The translations under genes and the position numbers were made by a program. 6,114 nt of DNA, taken from Candidatus Zixiibacteriota bacterium. Lineage in GTDB: Bacteria; Zixibacteria; MSB-5A5; WJJR01. Location: assembly GCA_014729565.1 (NCBI GenBank), contig WJJR01000399.1:1-6114 (forward strand), written 5' to 3'. Positions 1-6,024 of the stretch are shown here, in pieces. The notes beneath the pieces were generated by a model. That model worked only from the letters and a program-made list of their open reading frames with translations. It had not been told where the DNA came from and did no database searches. Position 1 is the stretch's first letter; every line of letters starts with the position of its first letter.

Positions 1-59
1 AAAAGGTCGTGTGTTGACTCCAAACCGAATGATGTAACTGAATCAGACAATCAGAACTT

Positions 60-113
60 CGCGTAGGTGCGGCTCTTAGCCGCACCGGTCCGTCCAAGAG
101 CCGGACGTACGCG
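60..113. repeat. Structured inverted repeat with two competing folds
   Basis: Fold one is a compact three-way junction. Its closing stem is CGCGTA (60-65) with TACGCG (108-113). Inside are a perfect 9-bp hairpin, GGTGCGGCT (66-74) with AGCCGCACC (78-86) and loop CTT, and a 5-bp hairpin, GTCCG (88-92) with CGGAC (102-106). Only G87 and G107 are left unpaired at the junction. Fold two is one long hairpin: bases 60-77 match the reverse complement of 96-113 at 16 of 18 positions. No poly-T tract follows, so it does not look like a terminator. The most likely identity is a dispersed palindromic repeat; a structured RNA is possible but unsupported. Confidence 0.6.
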
Positions 114-120
114 ATAAACC

Positions 121-200
121 TATGGCTTTTTCAACACGCCCTGACACCCCGGGCTACCGGCTGCCGCACCTTCGGGGCTCCCCCCAAACCCCTCACACTC
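121..200. other. GC-rich intergenic stretch, probable decayed repeat
   Basis: No reading frame is supported here. The stretch contains CCCCG (147-151) and CGGGG (173-177), which could pair over a 21-base loop, followed by a C-rich run. Its composition resembles dispersed intergenic repeats seen in several uncultured GC-rich phyla, but a genome-wide copy search would be needed to establish this. The rest of bases 1-302 shows nothing recognisable apart from the structured repeat at 60-113 and the possible promoter before ccmC. An upstream gene could end in frame at the TAG at 64-66, but only 21 codons would be visible and nothing supports them as coding. Confidence 0.25.
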
Positions 201-256
201 AAGATGCTATCACCCTCAATGCCTGACAATTTCCGTTCCGATTTCACCGATTGCCC

Positions 257-284
257 TTGGGCTGACCGGCCTCATGCGTAATAT
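257..284 (+). promoter_or_regulatory. Possible sigma-70-like promoter for ccmCDE
   Basis: TTGGGC (257-262) and TAATAT (279-284) lie 16 bases apart and fit a -35/-10 pair. Transcription would start near 290, giving a leader of only about 12 bases before the ccmC ATG at 303. That leader would hardly include the weak GTGGG ribosome site at 290-293, so the true promoter may lie further upstream. The -35 match is poor. Confidence 0.25.
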
Positions 285-302
285 TCCGGTGGGTTTGATG
301 TT

Positions 303-968
303 ATGTGGATGACGCTGATCAAAATCGCCGCTGTTGTGCTGATCACCACCGTGATCGTGGCCGCCTTTGTCAATCCGCCGCCGTTGGGCTCGATGCCGCA
401 GGGCGGAGCGGTCTCGCGGCTGTTTTTCTTCCATGTACCGATGGCCCAGGTGGCGTTTGTCTCTTTTGTGGTGGCGGCGCTCTATGCCATCGCCTACCTG
501 CGCAAGCGCAACAACGAGCACGACCGCTATGCCCACACCGCCGCCGAGCTGGGCATCCTGTTTGCGATCATCGCCCTGGTCACCGGCTCGATCTGGGCCA
601 AAGCGGCCTGGGGGGCGTACTGGAACTGGGATCCGCGGCAGCTCTTCCTGTTTGTCCTGATTCTCTTCTATGGAGCGTATTTCGCTCTGCGACAATCAGT
701 TGTACAGGCCGACACGCGCCGGCGCCTGTCGGCGGTCTACCTGATCTTCGGCGGGGCAATCTCGCCGCTGCTGTTTTTCGTGCTGCCCCGCATGTACCAG
801 TCGCTGCACGGCGAGGCCAACAAAGTGGTCACCGACGCCGGCTCGAACATGTCGCCGACGGTTTTGACATTCTTCCTCATGTCCACGGCCGGATTCCTGT
901 GTCTCTATGTCTGGCTGCTCAAATTGGGAGTAACGGCATCGCGTATTGAAGAGGAGCATTTAGCCTGA
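303..968 (+). CDS. ccmC: CcmC haem-handling protein, cytochrome c maturation System I
   Basis: The 221-residue protein is an integral membrane member of the CcmC/CcmF/CcsA haem-handling family. In characterised systems CcmC loads haem onto CcmE on the outer face of the inner membrane, together with CcmD and the CcmAB transporter. Visible hallmarks are the tryptophan-rich signature WGAYWNWDPR (residues 103-112) and two histidines placed like the family's axial haem ligands: H44 in FFHVP and H169 in SLHG. About six hydrophobic segments can be seen, near residues 5-23, 43-65, 83-98, 114-130, 143-162 and 187-208. The length fits the family. ATG 303 has a weak GTGGG upstream; ATG 309 is a possible alternative start. 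The stop overlaps the ccmD-like start by one base (TGATG). ccmA and ccmB, which often precede ccmC, are not in the 302 bases upstream. Confidence 0.95.
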   Translation: MWMTLIKIAAVVLITTVIVAAFVNPPPLGSMPQGGAVSRLFFFHVPMAQVAFVSFVVAALYAIAYLRKRNNEHDRYAHTAAELGILFAIIALVTGSIWAKAAWGAYWNWDPRQLFLFVLILFYGAYFALRQSVVQADTRRRLSAVYLIFGGAISPLLFFVLPRMYQSLHGEANKVVTDAGSNMSPTVLTFFLMSTAGFLCLYVWLLKLGVTASRIEEEHLA

Positions 969-1081
969 TGGATGCGAACTATACCGCCCTGATTGGGGTA
1001 CTGATAACATGGGCCGGCATTGTCTGGTTCATCTGGCGAGTCGACCGAAAGATCAACCGTAAGGGTCCATCGCATGAATAA
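968..1081 (+). CDS. ccmD: CcmD-like single-span membrane protein
   Basis: This gene encodes only 37 residues, beginning MDANYTALIGVLITWAGIVW. A single hydrophobic helix (about residues 6-23) is followed by a basic tail, RVDRKINRK (24-32), which predicts a cytoplasmic C-terminus. CcmD proteins are small, poorly conserved, one-helix subunits that bind CcmC and CcmE and help release haem-loaded CcmE. Size, topology and position between ccmC and ccmE all fit, whereas sequence identity alone would not be decisive. It is shorter than the E. coli protein (about 69 residues) and resembles the short alternative CcmD type. GAGGAG (951-956) inside the end of ccmC serves as ribosome site. The gene overlaps ccmC by one base and ccmE by eight, so translational coupling is likely. 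Confidence 0.8.
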   Translation: MDANYTALIGVLITWAGIVWFIWRVDRKINRKGPSHE

Positions 1082-1499
1082 ACGATACATCATCGGCATC
1101 GCGGTCATCGCTATCTGCGGCGTGATCGGCTTCACTGCCTTCAAGGGCTCCCTGACACCGTATGTCGGCTTCAACGAGGCCAAGGCGCTCGACCGTCCCT
1201 GCCAGGTCATGGGCGATATCGACAAGGAGAACGTCAACTACGATCTCGAAGCGGGCGTCCTCCACTTTACGATCATCGATGAGAGCGGCGAGGAGTTGCC
1301 GGTCTCGTACGCCGGTGTCAAACCCGGAAATTTCGACCAGGCGATGTCGGTCGTCTGCAACGGCAAGTTCGAAGACGGCACCTTCCACGCCGAGCGCCTG
1401 CTGGTCAAGTGCCCGTCCAAGTACCAGGGCCTTGAAGAAGAAGGCGCCGACAATCCGCACGAGACCGACGCGCCGGCGACGATCGAAGACGGCGTGTAG
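1074..1499 (+). CDS. ccmE: CcmE haem chaperone, CXXXY variant
   Basis: CcmE binds haem covalently on the outer face of the inner membrane and passes it to CcmF for attachment to apocytochrome c. The 141-residue protein has an N-terminal anchor (about residues 4-22), then a beta-rich domain typical of the CcmE OB fold (about 28-115), including GDIDKENVNYD and the VKPGNFDQA stretch. Ordinary CcmE binds haem through a His in an HxxxY motif. Here the equivalent site is C113-P-S-K-Y117 in LLVKCPSKYQG, the CXXXY form known from archaea and some bacteria with variant System I*. The tail after 120 is acidic and probably disordered. ATG 1074 is chosen because AAGGG (1061-1065) lies 8 bases upstream and the anchor follows at once; the frame is open to GTG 1020, but that would extend back through most of the ccmD-like gene. 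Confidence 0.95.
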   Translation: MNKRYIIGIAVIAICGVIGFTAFKGSLTPYVGFNEAKALDRPCQVMGDIDKENVNYDLEAGVLHFTIIDESGEELPVSYAGVKPGNFDQAMSVVCNGKFEDGTFHAERLLVKCPSKYQGLEEEGADNPHETDAPATIEDGV

Positions 1500-1520
1500 G
1501 ACACGATCACAGGAAATCAC

Positions 1521-1547
1521 AAAGGGGCGTCATCGACGCCCCTTTTT
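1521..1547 (+). terminator. Intrinsic terminator after ccmE, probably bidirectional
   Basis: AAAGGGGCGTC (1521-1531) pairs perfectly with GACGCCCCTTT (1535-1545) over a three-base loop, ATC. The plus strand continues with five T residues (1543-1547), a classic rho-independent terminator 21 bases after the ccmE stop. Read on the minus strand the same hairpin follows the tRNA and ends in TTTGTG, so it may also stop the convergent tRNA transcript, though less efficiently. Confidence 0.9.
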
Positions 1548-1554
1548 CTATTCA

Positions 1555-1628
1555 TAGGGGAGGGTGGATTTGAACTACCGACGACCTGTGTATAAGACAG
1601 GCGCTCTGACCGACTGAGCTACTCCCCC
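1555..1628 (-). tRNA. tRNA-Ile with anticodon UAU (reads AUA)
   Basis: The 74-base minus-strand sequence folds as a complete cloverleaf. The acceptor stem is GGGGGAG with CTCCCCT (one G-U pair at 1-72) and the discriminator is A73. The D stem is GCTC/GAGC with loop AGTCGGTCA. The anticodon stem is CCTGT/ACAGG with loop CTTATAC, which puts TAT at positions 34-36 (plus-strand bases 1592-1594). The variable loop is TCGTC, and the T arm is GGTAG-TTCAAAT-CCACC. CCA is not encoded and would have to be added after transcription. The T stem has an A-C mismatch at 52-62, which is unusual in a functional tRNA but tolerable. UAU pairs with AUA. The gene converges on ccmE and shares its terminator region. 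A charging identity other than isoleucine cannot be excluded from sequence alone. Confidence 0.9.
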
Positions 1629-2003
1629 GAAAACTCCTGTTCCGCCGAGTTCATACACATTCTACTGTCATTCCCGTCCGCCGCGGCGGAGAAATCCATT
1701 TTTCTGTCAGTGATGGTCGAAGGGCTCAGAATGGGTTCCTCCGCCGTGGCGGACGAGCGCTCGGCCGCCTGCATTGAGCCGATTCGAAATGTGCGCTCCT
1801 ACGTTTTGTTCCCTCTCCACCAAACGGTCTTTTGTTTGGCTTGATTTGAGCATGTCGAAGGGGGAGAGGTTCAGGTTGAGGGGGATACGCCGAGCCGAAG
1901 TTCGATGCTCCCAGGCGCTTCCCCGCATCCCGTTCCCTGACGCAACGTTCCGCCGATTCCTGCCGATAAGTTCAACGGGGAGGGGGTAAAACGTTTCCTC
2001 GCC
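1629..2003. other. Intergenic region with palindromic repeat remnants
   Basis: I see no convincing gene here. The reading frames that cross it depend on repeated, low-complexity sequence and match nothing I recognise. It holds two related palindromes (1677-1690 and 1740-1753) and a nested inverted repeat: CCTCTCC (1812-1818) with GGAGAGG (1863-1869), enclosing CCAAAC (1820-1825) with GTTTGG (1834-1839). G-rich runs at 1857-1886 and 1978-1986 are typical of decayed dispersed repeats. It must also hold the promoter of the kinase operon, but no convincing -35/-10 pair stands out. Confidence 0.5.
1666..1699. repeat. Dispersed palindromic repeat, TGTCATTCCC family
   Basis: The unit begins TGTCATTCCCG, has a perfect 14-base palindrome TCCGCCGCGGCGGA at 1677-1690 and ends with AAATCCAT. 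The arrangement of TGTCAT(T/C)CCC, a palindrome and then ATCCA is the same as in the two repeat copies flanking the GIY-YIG gene at the right end of the window, although the central palindrome differs. A second, imperfect palindrome TCCGCCGTGGCGGA lies at 1740-1753. Confidence 0.6.
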
Positions 2004-2019
2004 AGGAGGGCGTATCCTG
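2004..2019 (+). promoter_or_regulatory. Strong Shine-Dalgarno preceding an in-frame CTG
   Basis: AGGAGG (2004-2009) is the best ribosome site before the first kinase, but no ATG, GTG or TTG follows at a usable distance. Seven bases downstream is CTG (2017-2019), in frame with the GTG at 2059. The in-frame stop TAA at 1987-1989 limits any further extension. The GTG at 2059 is preceded only by a G run (2051-2056) with a spacing of two bases, which is poor. The real start may therefore be the CTG, adding 14 residues (LQHPANQSTATRGA). Confidence 0.4.
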
Positions 2020-2058
2020 CAACATCCTGCCAACCAGAGCACTGCCACCCGGGGGGCC

Positions 2059-3411
2059 GTGTCCGGGCCGGCCCCGGCGAAACCGTGTGCACCACTGGCC
2101 GGAGCACATACCAGTAAGGAGTTGATCCGGCAACTCTTCGATCTCAATACCGTTTTTGAGATCTCGCAGAGCTTCCACTCGGTGCTCGACACCCACGCGC
2201 TCCTCGACGGGATCATCATGACCACGATCGGCCAGATGGGGGTCGGGGCCGCGGCGGTTGTGGTCCAGATGCCGGGCGAATCGCAGCGGTTGTCGCTCAC
2301 GCGTTCCAAAGGTTGGGTCGATATCGATGATTCCGAATGGCATGTCGAATTGCGTTCGCCGTTTGCCAAGGTTCTGCACAACGAAGCGTGTCCACTGCTG
2401 GTCGACGACATCCTGCCACGCATCGACACCGATCCGCATTTTGTCGACTTCCTGCCGCGTGTCGGGTGTGCGCTGGTGGCGCCGTTTGCGGGACGCGACC
2501 GTTTGCGCGGTGTCCTCTACACCGCGCCGAAACTGAACGGGCATCCCTTTACCAACGATGATCTGCAATTCCTCGGCATGATCACGCAGCAGATTTCAAT
2601 CGCCGTCGACAACGCCATTCTCTACGAGTCCGAACGTCGCGCGGCACGTGAACTGATTGCCGCACGCGAACGCCTGGTACGCAACGAACGACTGGCAACA
2701 TTGGGACGACTTTCCGCGGCGATTGCCCACGAAGTCAACAATCCGCTCGGCATAATCCGCAACTACCTGCAGGTGATGCGCGATGATCTTGCGGCGAATC
2801 CGCATACGCTCGATACATTGAATATGGTCGCCGATGAGGTCGACCGGATTGCCCGCATCGTACGGCAGTTGCTTGACGCATTCCGCCCCGATGCCAGCCG
2901 GCCGGCCGCGATTGACATTGGCGAGGTACTCGATGCCGTGCTCGTGTTCCTGCGCGGTGAATTAAAACGCGACGGTGTCACGGTGGAATCATCGGGATTC
3001 GACAATCTGCCGTTTATCATCGGCCGCGAGGATCCGCTGCGCCAGGTATTCATCAATCTCGCTCTCAATGCGCGGGATGCAATGCCCGATGGCGGCACGC
3101 TGACGATTACCGCTTCTGCCGACGATGAATTTGTCACGGTATCGTTCACTGACGAAGGCTGCGGCATTGCCGCCGATGCGCTCGAGCAACTGTTCGATCC
3201 GTTCTTTTCCACGAAGAAAGATGGCCGCGGCACCGGGCTTGGACTGTCGATCTGCCGCAGTATCCTCGAGGGATTCGGCGGGCGGATTGAAGCCGAAAAC
3301 GTCGATGGCCCCGGCACCGGCGCGGTCTTCCGTGTGTGTGTGCCACGCGTCGATGCCGGCAGTGACCCGCTGCAATCTGACACCGACTTACAACAAGGAC
3401 CCGACTCATGA
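2059..3411 (+). CDS. Cytoplasmic GAF-domain sensor histidine kinase
   Basis: From GTG 2059 the protein has 450 residues and no membrane segment, so it should sense a cytoplasmic signal. Residues about 25-190 form a GAF-like sensor domain, followed by a coiled-coil linker (about 188-212). The dimerisation domain carries the phospho-acceptor H224 in the H-box AIAHEVNNPLG, the style of NtrB- and ZraS-type kinases. The ATP-binding domain has the N-box (N333 and N337 in FINLALNARDAM), G1 box D365-E-G-C-G369, F-box (FDPFFSTK, 379-386) and G2 box GTGLGL (391-396), so the kinase should be active. No ligand can be named; the GAF domain shows no obvious metal or haem motif. The stop overlaps the next gene's start (ATGA), so the two are probably coupled. 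The partner is likely the receiver domain of that protein. Confidence 0.93.
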   Translation: MSGPAPAKPCAPLAGAHTSKELIRQLFDLNTVFEISQSFHSVLDTHALLDGIIMTTIGQMGVGAAAVVVQMPGESQRLSLTRSKGWVDIDDSEWHVELRSPFAKVLHNEACPLLVDDILPRIDTDPHFVDFLPRVGCALVAPFAGRDRLRGVLYTAPKLNGHPFTNDDLQFLGMITQQISIAVDNAILYESERRAARELIAARERLVRNERLATLGRLSAAIAHEVNNPLGIIRNYLQVMRDDLAANPHTLDTLNMVADEVDRIARIVRQLLDAFRPDASRPAAIDIGEVLDAVLVFLRGELKRDGVTVESSGFDNLPFIIGREDPLRQVFINLALNARDAMPDGGTLTITASADDEFVTVSFTDEGCGIAADALEQLFDPFFSTKKDGRGTGLGLSICRSILEGFGGRIEAENVDGPGTGAVFRVCVPRVDAGSDPLQSDTDLQQGPDS

Positions 3412-5546
3412 TGACCACCACCGGCACCGCGACAACAACCAAGTCTGACCTGCAAGTCACAGTCACGACCGGACGAATACTCGTTGTCGATGACGAAGAA
3501 CGTATGGCGTCATCGTTGCAGGCGGTATTGGCCAAGGAGGGTCATGAGGTTGCAATTGCACTGTCGGGAGACGAGGCGCTCGAGTGCCTCAAGCGGGAAC
3601 CGTTCGATGCGCTCTTAGTCGACGTGCGCATGCCCAAGGTTGGCGGTGTCGATGTCCTGCGCCAGGCACGCGAGACCAATCCCGAACGTCCGGTCATTCT
3701 GATGACGGCGTACGCATCGCTGGAAAACGCGATCGCAGCGATTAATGAAGGTGCTTACGACTATCTGCTCAAGCCGATCGATCTGACCGAAATGCGTCTC
3801 ACCGTTCGCCGTGCGATTGAAGCGTATCGCCTCAATCAGATGCAGTGGAGTCTGCTGGACGAATTGCAGGACAAGAATAGATCACTGTCCAGGCGTGTTG
3901 TTGAGTTGAACGCTTTACATGAAGTCGGTGCCGCACTCTCGACCACCGGTGAAGTCGGAGCGTTGTTAAAGTCGATTCTCAATTTGGCCACCGGTGTGAT
4001 CGGCGCGCAGTACGGCTCGATCATGCTAATGGACGAAGAACGCGGCACGCTGCGTGTGGCCGCCAACAGTGGGCACATCCCCACGTCGGGTGAGCCGGTC
4101 ACCGAGATTCCGATTGGTGACTCGATTGCCGGACAGGTGGCGCGCACGGGTGAGCCGTTGATTGTCAAAGACGTCGAGAACGACCCGCGGTTTTCGCGTC
4201 GTAATCGTCCACAATTTGAAACCAGTTCGCTGATTTGCGCACCGCTGAAGACTCCGAACAGCGTACTGGGCGCCATTAGTCTCTCCGACAAGCGTGATCA
4301 CACCACCTTCACGATGGAAGACTTGCGTCTGCTCGTAACCCTCGCAGCACAGGCGGCAATGGCAATTGCCGATTCACAGCACTACCAGCAGATCAGCCAG
4401 CAACTCGATGAAATCACGGCGTTGCACAATCTGTCGGACACGCTCACCAAAGTTGAACGGACCGATGAAATGGTCGATGCGGTGTCAAAAACACTGCGTG
4501 AGGTTGCCAATTGCGAACGGATTCAGTGGTGGGAGTGGCACAGCGATCCCAAGCAGATCGTCCTGGCCTTCGACAGCCAACGCGCCGTGGCCGGCCAGAG
4601 CGAAGCGAATGCCATCACCGCGGTCTGTGAAACGTTCAGCGACGCCGACAGTTGCGCGCGTGCGATCCGTGAGGCGATGAATCACATCCAGTCGCCCGCC
4701 GGTGTCGGCACCATACTCGCACTCCCCGTGCATTCGGCCGAAAGCCCGCTCGGTGTATTTGCGTTGTTCCGCGATCACTCGCGCCCATTCAACGAACACG
4801 AGACGCACCTGGTCAATCTTGTCCGGTCACAGGCCGAGCGAATCTTCGAACGGCAGCGCGCGCTCCTTAATGCGTCGCGGCTGGTTACGATGGGCAAGAT
4901 GATCTCGGAGATTTCACACGATTTGCGCAAGCCGCTAACGAACATTCGCGGGGGACTCCAGGTGCTGCAATCACGCGTCGTAGACGATCAGGAGAATGTT
5001 GGCATCCTCAAAGAAACCGACCGGGAGATCGTTCGTTTGGCCACGCTGGTGCAGGAATTGGTCGATTTCTCCAATCCCACCCGTTACCGGACCGCACGGC
5101 GCGACATCGCGTCGGGACTGAGGCGTGCGGTGCAACTGACCGAGCGCGCCGCGCACAAAAATGGTGTCACAGTCAACGCCACCATTCCCGACCGCCTGCC
5201 CCCGATCTTCTGCGATGAAAACCAGATAATCGAAGCGTTGTTGAATGTTCTGATGAATGCCATCGAAGCGATGCCGACCGGCGGTACACTCACATTCCAT
5301 GTTGAAGTCGAAGAAAACGATGACCCCAACGAACAACTGGTCATCACCATCGCCGACACCGGCCCCGGCATGCAGCGCGCCGAGCTGGCCCGCATCTTTG
5401 AGCGCTACTACACAACGAAGGAATCCGGCACCGGCCTCGGCCTCCCCATTGTCCAGCGCATCATCCAATCCCACGATGGCGCGGTCACGGCGGACAGTTC
5501 CCCGGGTGTAGGCACGACGTTTCGAGTGGAGTTGCCGGTGCGGTGA
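3408..5546 (+). CDS. Receiver-GAF-GAF-histidine kinase hybrid
   Basis: The 712-residue soluble protein starts with a Thr-rich leader (10 Thr in the first 21 residues). A receiver domain follows (about 22-140) with acidic pair D28-D29, phospho-acceptor D72 in LLVDVRMP, T100 and K122 in the LKP motif. A helical linker (about 140-168) leads to a clear GAF domain (about 168-322) and a second, more diverged GAF-like domain (about 335-484). The transmitter has H504 in the H-box ISHDLRKPLTNI, N-box N613 and N617, G1 box D650-T-G-P-G654, F-box IFERYYTTK and G2 box GTGLGL (674-679). All key residues are present, so both receiver and kinase look active. There is no DNA-binding or enzymatic output domain. 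AAGGA (3395-3399) lies 8 bases before ATG 3408; ATG 3411 is an equivalent alternative. An upstream kinase feeding a receiver-kinase suggests a phosphorelay, but the final target is not in the window. Confidence 0.93.
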   Translation: MMTTTGTATTTKSDLQVTVTTGRILVVDDEERMASSLQAVLAKEGHEVAIALSGDEALECLKREPFDALLVDVRMPKVGGVDVLRQARETNPERPVILMTAYASLENAIAAINEGAYDYLLKPIDLTEMRLTVRRAIEAYRLNQMQWSLLDELQDKNRSLSRRVVELNALHEVGAALSTTGEVGALLKSILNLATGVIGAQYGSIMLMDEERGTLRVAANSGHIPTSGEPVTEIPIGDSIAGQVARTGEPLIVKDVENDPRFSRRNRPQFETSSLICAPLKTPNSVLGAISLSDKRDHTTFTMEDLRLLVTLAAQAAMAIADSQHYQQISQQLDEITALHNLSDTLTKVERTDEMVDAVSKTLREVANCERIQWWEWHSDPKQIVLAFDSQRAVAGQSEANAITAVCETFSDADSCARAIREAMNHIQSPAGVGTILALPVHSAESPLGVFALFRDHSRPFNEHETHLVNLVRSQAERIFERQRALLNASRLVTMGKMISEISHDLRKPLTNIRGGLQVLQSRVVDDQENVGILKETDREIVRLATLVQELVDFSNPTRYRTARRDIASGLRRAVQLTERAAHKNGVTVNATIPDRLPPIFCDENQIIEALLNVLMNAIEAMPTGGTLTFHVEVEENDDPNEQLVITIADTGPGMQRAELARIFERYYTTKESGTGLGLPIVQRIIQSHDGAVTADSSPGVGTTFRVELPVR

Positions 5547-5603
5547 GGGGGGATGGCTTCCTTTCCGTTGACCTCACCTGCACATAGAAACCTCAATGAT
5601 GAA

Positions 5604-5639
5604 ATGTCATCCCCGCGAACGCGGGGATCCAGCGTCTTT
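5604..5639 (+). repeat. Left copy of a 36-base inverted repeat
   Basis: This copy matches the reverse complement of 6025-6060 at 35 of 36 positions; the one difference is C5633. Its core is itself a near-palindrome, ATCCCCGCG (5609-5617) with CGCGGGGAT (5620-5628) around AA. The copy begins 57 bases after the stop of the hybrid kinase and could act as a transcription-stopping hairpin, although only a short TTT (5637-5639) follows at a distance. It belongs to a palindromic repeat class that is common between genes in many bacterial genomes. Confidence 0.9.
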
Positions 5640-5653
5640 ATCACCGACGACCA

Positions 5654-5944
5654 CTAAGGACAAATGTCAGGATACAAATCCCGCCAATACGGGTTTTCTC
5701 TTTCTATTAACTCCAATTTCCATTCTCTCTTCCATTTCTTCAACTGCCGCTCACGCTTGACTGCCTCGTACGCATCCTCAAAATGCTCAAAGTAGACCAG
5801 CATATTGACCTTATACTTCCTCGTGAACCCATCCACTGCACCGCTTTTGTGTTCGGCGACCCGTACAACCAAGTCACGGGACATTCCAACATATAGTGTT
5901 CCATTTCTCCGGCTTGCGAGAATGTAGACATAGTAATCGTGCAT
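5654..5944 (-). CDS. Small stand-alone GIY-YIG domain endonuclease
   Basis: The 96-residue protein is a single GIY-YIG nuclease domain of the short UPF0213/COG2827 type. The signature halves are V6-Y7-I8 in YYVYILA and Y18-V19-G20 in TLYVGMS. The conserved arginine is R28, the metal-binding glutamate is E65 in KRERQLKKWKR, and N84 lies in ENPYWRDL, so the active site looks intact. GFTRKY and LVYFE also fit this family. Proteins of this class are presumed to cut DNA, but their cellular role is mostly unknown. ATG 5944 is the natural start because the YVYIL strand follows at once; no good ribosome site is visible, which suggests weak or leaderless-like translation. The gene runs against the kinase operon and sits between the two inverted repeats (5604-5639, 6025-6060), as if it were the cargo of a small mobile cassette. 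Confidence 0.9.
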   Translation of the reverse strand: MHDYYVYILASRRNGTLYVGMSRDLVVRVAEHKSGAVDGFTRKYKVNMLVYFEHFEDAYEAVKRERQLKKWKREWKLELIERENPYWRDLYPDICP

Positions 5945-5973
5945 CGTACCATACTCAGTTTGGGCTTTGTACG

Positions 5974-6000
5974 ATCATACCACCTCTCCACCTGTGGCAA
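5974..6000 (-). promoter_or_regulatory. Possible promoter of the GIY-YIG gene
   Basis: On the minus strand TTGCCA (6000-5995) and TATGAT (5979-5974) are separated by 15 bases. The short spacing is compensated by TGG directly before the -10 hexamer, an extended -10 pattern. It lies about 30 bases upstream of the start codon and inside the inverted-repeat boundary, so the gene would carry its own promoter. Confidence 0.35.
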
Positions 6001-6024
6001 TCACTTCTGTCATGCCGCGAGCGA

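Noticed and set aside
1..66. Possible 3' end of an upstream gene, open from base 1 to the TAG at 64-66
   Set aside because: Only 21 codons are visible, with no recognisable residues, so the open stretch is well within chance.
216..695. Minus-strand open frame of 159 codons opposite ccmC
   Set aside because: It is antisense to conserved CcmC motifs; its charged, low-complexity product is typical of a GC-rich shadow frame.
1585..1601. Resemblance of the anticodon arm to the Tn5/Nextera mosaic end (TGTATAAGACAG)
   Set aside because: The match lacks two bases of the mosaic end, and the segment pairs perfectly as a tRNA anticodon arm inside a complete cloverleaf, so a library artefact is unlikely.
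1774..1989. Plus-strand open frame of 71 codons
   Set aside because: It consists of repeat remnants, has no good ribosome site, and its product shows no family features.
1707..2429. Long minus-strand open frame (240 codons) across the intergenic region and the start of the first kinase
   Set aside because: It overlaps the well-supported GAF domain of the kinase in antisense, and its product has the Ser/Arg/Pro-rich look of a shadow frame with no recognisable domain.
5605..5632. Palindromic repeat resembling a CRISPR repeat (CCCCGCG-CGCGGGG)
   Set aside because: The copies are single, in opposite orientation and about 390 bases apart with a gene between them; there are no regular spacers and no cas genes.
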